Origin: DASSKA01 sp035690905
Lineage (GTDB): Bacteria; Actinomycetota; Actinomycetes; Propionibacteriales; Nocardioidaceae
NCBI GenBank assembly: GCA_035690905.1
Contig: DASSKA010000228.1
Span: 1-8,297, forward strand
DNA length: 8,297 bases
Reading direction: 5' to 3'
The position numbers and the translations under genes were made by a program. Below the pieces are notes generated by a model. The model was not told the origin of the DNA and ran no database searches. It saw only the letters and a program-made list of their open reading frames with translations. Shown here one piece after another: positions 6,361 through 8,297 of this stretch (position 1 is the stretch's first letter; each line of letters begins with the position of its first letter).

Positions 6361-7702
6361 CCGCCACCGCCAGCATGGCGGCCACCAGCGCGGCCGCGGC
6401 CACGCCGAGGCCTAGGTGCGGGATCAGCGGCAGCGCGATGCCGACGAACCCGCCGACCACCCAGGACAGCTGCAGCAGCGTCTCGGAGCGCGCGAACGCG
6501 CTGGTCCGGGTCCGCTCCGGCACGTCGGACTGGATGGTCGCGTCCAGCGCCACCTTGCCCAGGGACTGGGTCAGCCCGGCCGCCAGGCCGAGCAGCACCA
6601 CGGTCAGCAGGCTGTAGAACACCGCGGCCAGCACCGCCATCGCGGCGTCCACGAGCAGCACCACGATCACCGTGAGCCGCGGCTGCACCGACCGAAGCAG
6701 CGAGCCCAGCGCGATGCCGATCGTGCTGCCCAGACCGGCCGCGCCGATCACCACACCGAGCAGCAGCGCCGGCCGGTCCTCCCAGCCGGGGAACGGCTTG
6801 TCGCGCAGCAGGAACGCCATGTACATCGTCAGGAACCCCGACAGCCAGCGCAGCGCGGCGTTGCTCCGCAGCGCGAGCACGACGGACCGGGGCACCCGGG
6901 TCCGGGTCAGCCGGCCGGCCACCGACCGGATCCCACCGCGCGGCCTGATCGGCTCTCCCGGCGCGGATCCGAGCGCGAGCTGCTCCTCGCCCTGGGAGCT
7001 GTCCACCCGGGCCGGCAGCAGGACGGCCAGGATGGTGCCGCCGACGAAGACCAGGAACGCGTAGCGCAGCGACCACTGGGCGCCGAAGGTCGCGGCGAGC
7101 ACGGCCAGCGGGGCCGAGATGGCTCCGCCGACCGTGCCGGCCAGCGAGATACGGGAGTTCGCGCGAACCAGGGTCAGTCGCTCCGGCAGGAGCCGGGGCA
7201 CGGCGGCCGCGCGGGTCACGCCGTACGCCTTGGACGAGACCAGCACGCCCAGCGCGGCCGGGAACAGCGCCAGCGAGCCGGTGCTGACCGCGTCGGCGAG
7301 CACCCAGCACAGGAACGCGCGCAGCGCCATGGTGGCGCCGATCGCCCAGCGGCGGCCCTGCCGGAACCGGTCGAGGAACGGGCCGATCAGCGGCGCGACG
7401 ACCGCGAACGGGAGCATCGTCAGTCCGAGGAACAGCGCCACCTGGCCGCGGGCCTGGTCGGTGGGCACCTGGAAGAACAGCGTGCCGGCCAGCGAGATGG
7501 CCACCGCCGCGTCGCCGGCGGCGTTGAACGCGTGCAGCTCGATGAGCCGGTAGAGCCCGCTGTCGCCGGCGCCTTCCGCGTGGCTGGCGCGGCGAGCCTG
7601 ACGGAACGTGAACCCGGCTGCCCGGCCGGTGGCCACCCCCATCTTGCGGACACCTCGGGCCGACGCCTGGGCTGCCTGCCGCGTCGCCGACCCGATCTGC
7701 AT
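6329..7702 (-). CDS. MFS-like multi-pass membrane protein
   Basis: This 457-residue integral membrane protein resembles the major facilitator superfamily. After a basic N-terminal segment (about residues 1-55, many Arg/Lys, cytosolic) come hydrophobic stretches compatible with about 11-12 transmembrane helices, among them 60-77, 87-108, 119-138, 142-156, 187-206, 211-229, 284-299, 311-336, 342-374, 405-426 and 431-450. The loop GPFLDRFRQGRR at 107-118 is a motif-A-like cytoplasmic loop between helices 2 and 3, and residues 231-275 form the central cytoplasmic loop. The substrate is unknown. I recall similar proteins near cold-shock and DUF3027 genes in other actinobacteria, for example Rv0876c. 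The start is ATG (complement of 7700-7702), with only a weak purine-rich site upstream; an open frame continues further upstream but is antisense to the DUF3027 gene. The TGA stop lies inside the end of the cold-shock gene. Confidence 0.88.
   Translation of the reverse strand: MQIGSATRQAAQASARGVRKMGVATGRAAGFTFRQARRASHAEGAGDSGLYRLIELHAFNAAGDAAVAISLAGTLFFQVPTDQARGQVALFLGLTMLPFAVVAPLIGPFLDRFRQGRRWAIGATMALRAFLCWVLADAVSTGSLALFPAALGVLVSSKAYGVTRAAAVPRLLPERLTLVRANSRISLAGTVGGAISAPLAVLAATFGAQWSLRYAFLVFVGGTILAVLLPARVDSSQGEEQLALGSAPGEPIRPRGGIRSVAGRLTRTRVPRSVVLALRSNAALRWLSGFLTMYMAFLLRDKPFPGWEDRPALLLGVVIGAAGLGSTIGIALGSLLRSVQPRLTVIVVLLVDAAMAVLAAVFYSLLTVVLLGLAAGLTQSLGKVALDATIQSDVPERTRTSAFARSETLLQLSWVVGGFVGIALPLIPHLGLGVAAAALVAAMLAVAATARARPRAL
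6336..6349. other. Hairpin in the overlap of two convergent genes
   Basis: GCTCG (6336-6340) pairs with CGAGC (6345-6349) around a CGGA tetraloop, and a perfect 10-base palindrome AGCTCGAGCT overlaps it at 6347-6356. All of it lies within the 32-base overlap of the cold-shock and membrane-protein genes. It could contribute to transcription ending in both directions, but there is no T-tract and the stem is short. Confidence 0.2.
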
Positions 7703-7725
7703 GGGTCCATCTTGCCCGGCCCGGC

Positions 7726-7750
7726 GATCCCGATGAGACAGATCGGGGTC
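7726..7750. promoter_or_regulatory. Dyad operator candidate between the MFS and DUF3027 genes
   Basis: A 25-base inverted repeat has arms GATCCCGAT (7726-7734) and ATCGGGGTC (7742-7750) around a 7-base centre, GAGACAG. Eight of nine arm positions are complementary; the exception is T7728 against G7748. Its centre (7738) is 36 bases from the MFS ATG and 34 to 37 bases from the two possible DUF3027 starts, so one dimeric regulator bound here could cover the promoters of both divergent genes. No regulator gene is adjacent within the window. Confidence 0.4.
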
Positions 7751-7758
7751 CGGTGGGG

Positions 7759-7764
7759 AAGAAT
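7759..7764 (+). promoter_or_regulatory. Weak -10 candidate of the DUF3027 gene
   Basis: AAGAAT resembles a -10 box except for its first base and ends 7 bases before GTG 7772, which would allow a leaderless mRNA beginning at that GTG. Alternatively, the overlapping GGGGAAG run (7755-7761) is a poor ribosome binding site 10 bases before GTG 7772 and 13 before ATG 7775. The sequence does not decide between these readings. Confidence 0.25.
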
Positions 7765-7774
7765 CGCCCGCGTG

Positions 7775-8297
7775 ATGACCGCAGCCCGTGCCCCCAAGCC
7801 GGACGCCGTCGCCGTCGCGGCGGCCGACCAGGCCCGCGAGGCGCTCGTGCAGCTCGTCGATCCTGCGGACGTCGGGGAGCACCTCGGCCACCTGGTCGAG
7901 GACGAGCGGGTGGTCACCCACCTCTTTGCCTGCACCCGGCCCGGCTACCGGGGCTGGCGCTGGTCGGTGACCGTCGCCCGGGCCGCTCGCGCCAAGACGG
8001 TGACCGTCGACGAGGCGGTGCTGCTGCCCGGTGCCGACGCCGTGACCGCGCCGCCGTGGGTGCCGTGGAAGGAGCGGGTCCAGCCCGGCGACCTCGGCCC
8101 GGGCGACCTGCTGCCCACCGACGAGGACGACCCGCGGCTGGTGCCCGGCTACACCGCCGGTGACGAGATCGTCGACCAGGACTCGATGCGCGAGGTCTCC
8201 GACGAGCTCGGGCTCGGCCGGCCCCGGGTGCTGTCGCTCGAGGGGCGGGACCTGGCCGCGCAGCGTTGGTACGACGGATCGCACGGCCCGGAGGCAC
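7775..8297 (+). CDS. DUF3027 family protein, N-terminal part
   Basis: The gene is open from its start to the right edge, giving 174 complete codons with no stop. The sequence fits the actinobacterial DUF3027 family, a conserved protein without a settled function. Characteristic stretches are RPGYRGWRWSVTVARA (55-70), TVTVDEAVLLPGADAV (75-90), PPWVPWKERVQPGDLGPGDL (93-112) and the acidic DEDDPRLVPGY (116-126). No signal peptide or membrane segment is visible; the N-terminus is Ala-rich and probably cytosolic, and the chain is acidic overall. GTG 7772 directly precedes ATG 7775 in the same frame and would add one residue. It diverges from the MFS gene across 69-72 bases with a dyad in the middle, which suggests joint control. 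I recall the M. tuberculosis counterpart (Rv0883c) also lying near cspB and an MFS gene. Confidence 0.87.
   Translation, partial: MTAARAPKPDAVAVAAADQAREALVQLVDPADVGEHLGHLVEDERVVTHLFACTRPGYRGWRWSVTVARAARAKTVTVDEAVLLPGADAVTAPPWVPWKERVQPGDLGPGDLLPTDEDDPRLVPGYTAGDEIVDQDSMREVSDELGLGRPRVLSLEGRDLAAQRWYDGSHGPEA

Noticed and set aside
7703..8284. Upstream extension of the MFS protein to 651 residues
   Set aside because: The extra 194 residues are antisense to the DUF3027 gene and low-complexity in character, and homologous-looking sequence begins after ATG 7702. The divergent region with a dyad also argues against it.
1..8297. tRNA, rRNA, riboswitch, CRISPR array, transposon or phage features
   Set aside because: No cloverleaf, conserved RNA core, regularly spaced repeats, transposase or integrase motifs were seen on either strand; coding genes and short intergenic gaps account for the window.

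Overview
The window is high-GC DNA with dense coding, GTG and TTG starts, TANNNT-type -10 boxes and few classical ribosome binding sites. This fits an actinobacterium, most likely Nocardioides or a near relative. That placement rests on gene content and style, not on a database match.

Layout from left to right. (1) Positions 1-201, minus: the first 67 codons of a secreted protein that runs off the left edge. (2) 319-1950, plus: a complete FadD-type acyl-CoA synthetase, diverging from gene 1. (3) 1947-4907, minus: a large secreted PA-domain subtilase (S8 family), convergent with gene 2 and sharing the four bases CTAG as both stop codons. (4) 5004-5870, plus: a LarE-like PP-loop sulfur transferase, diverging from gene 3. 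(5) 5977-6360, plus: a cold-shock-domain protein of the actinobacterial CspB type with a helical C-terminal tail. (6) 6329-7702, minus: an MFS-like membrane protein whose 3' end overlaps the cspB-type gene by 32 bases. (7) 7775 to the right edge, plus: a DUF3027 protein, diverging from gene 6 across a short region with a strong dyad. I recall genes 5 to 7 occurring near one another in other actinobacteria, so they look like a conserved chromosomal neighbourhood. Genes 1 to 4 look like independent metabolic and secretory genes.

Organisation. Transcription directions alternate, so almost every gene is its own transcription unit: three divergent promoter regions (202-318, 4908-5003, 7703-7771), two overlapping convergent 3' ends (near 1950 and 6329-6360) and one tandem junction (5871-5976). 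At the acyl-CoA synthetase and LarE genes a -10-like hexamer ends exactly 6 bases before the start codon, which suggests leaderless mRNAs. There is no intergenic stretch longer than 120 bases. No RNA gene, transposon, CRISPR array or phage feature was seen.

No undescribed multi-gene system is evident. The best leads are a LarE homologue with exactly three cysteines and no lar partners nearby, a 25-bp dyad placed almost midway between the MFS and DUF3027 starts, a short repeat-like element read in frame inside the acyl-CoA synthetase, and a subtilase with an altered substrate-binding strand.
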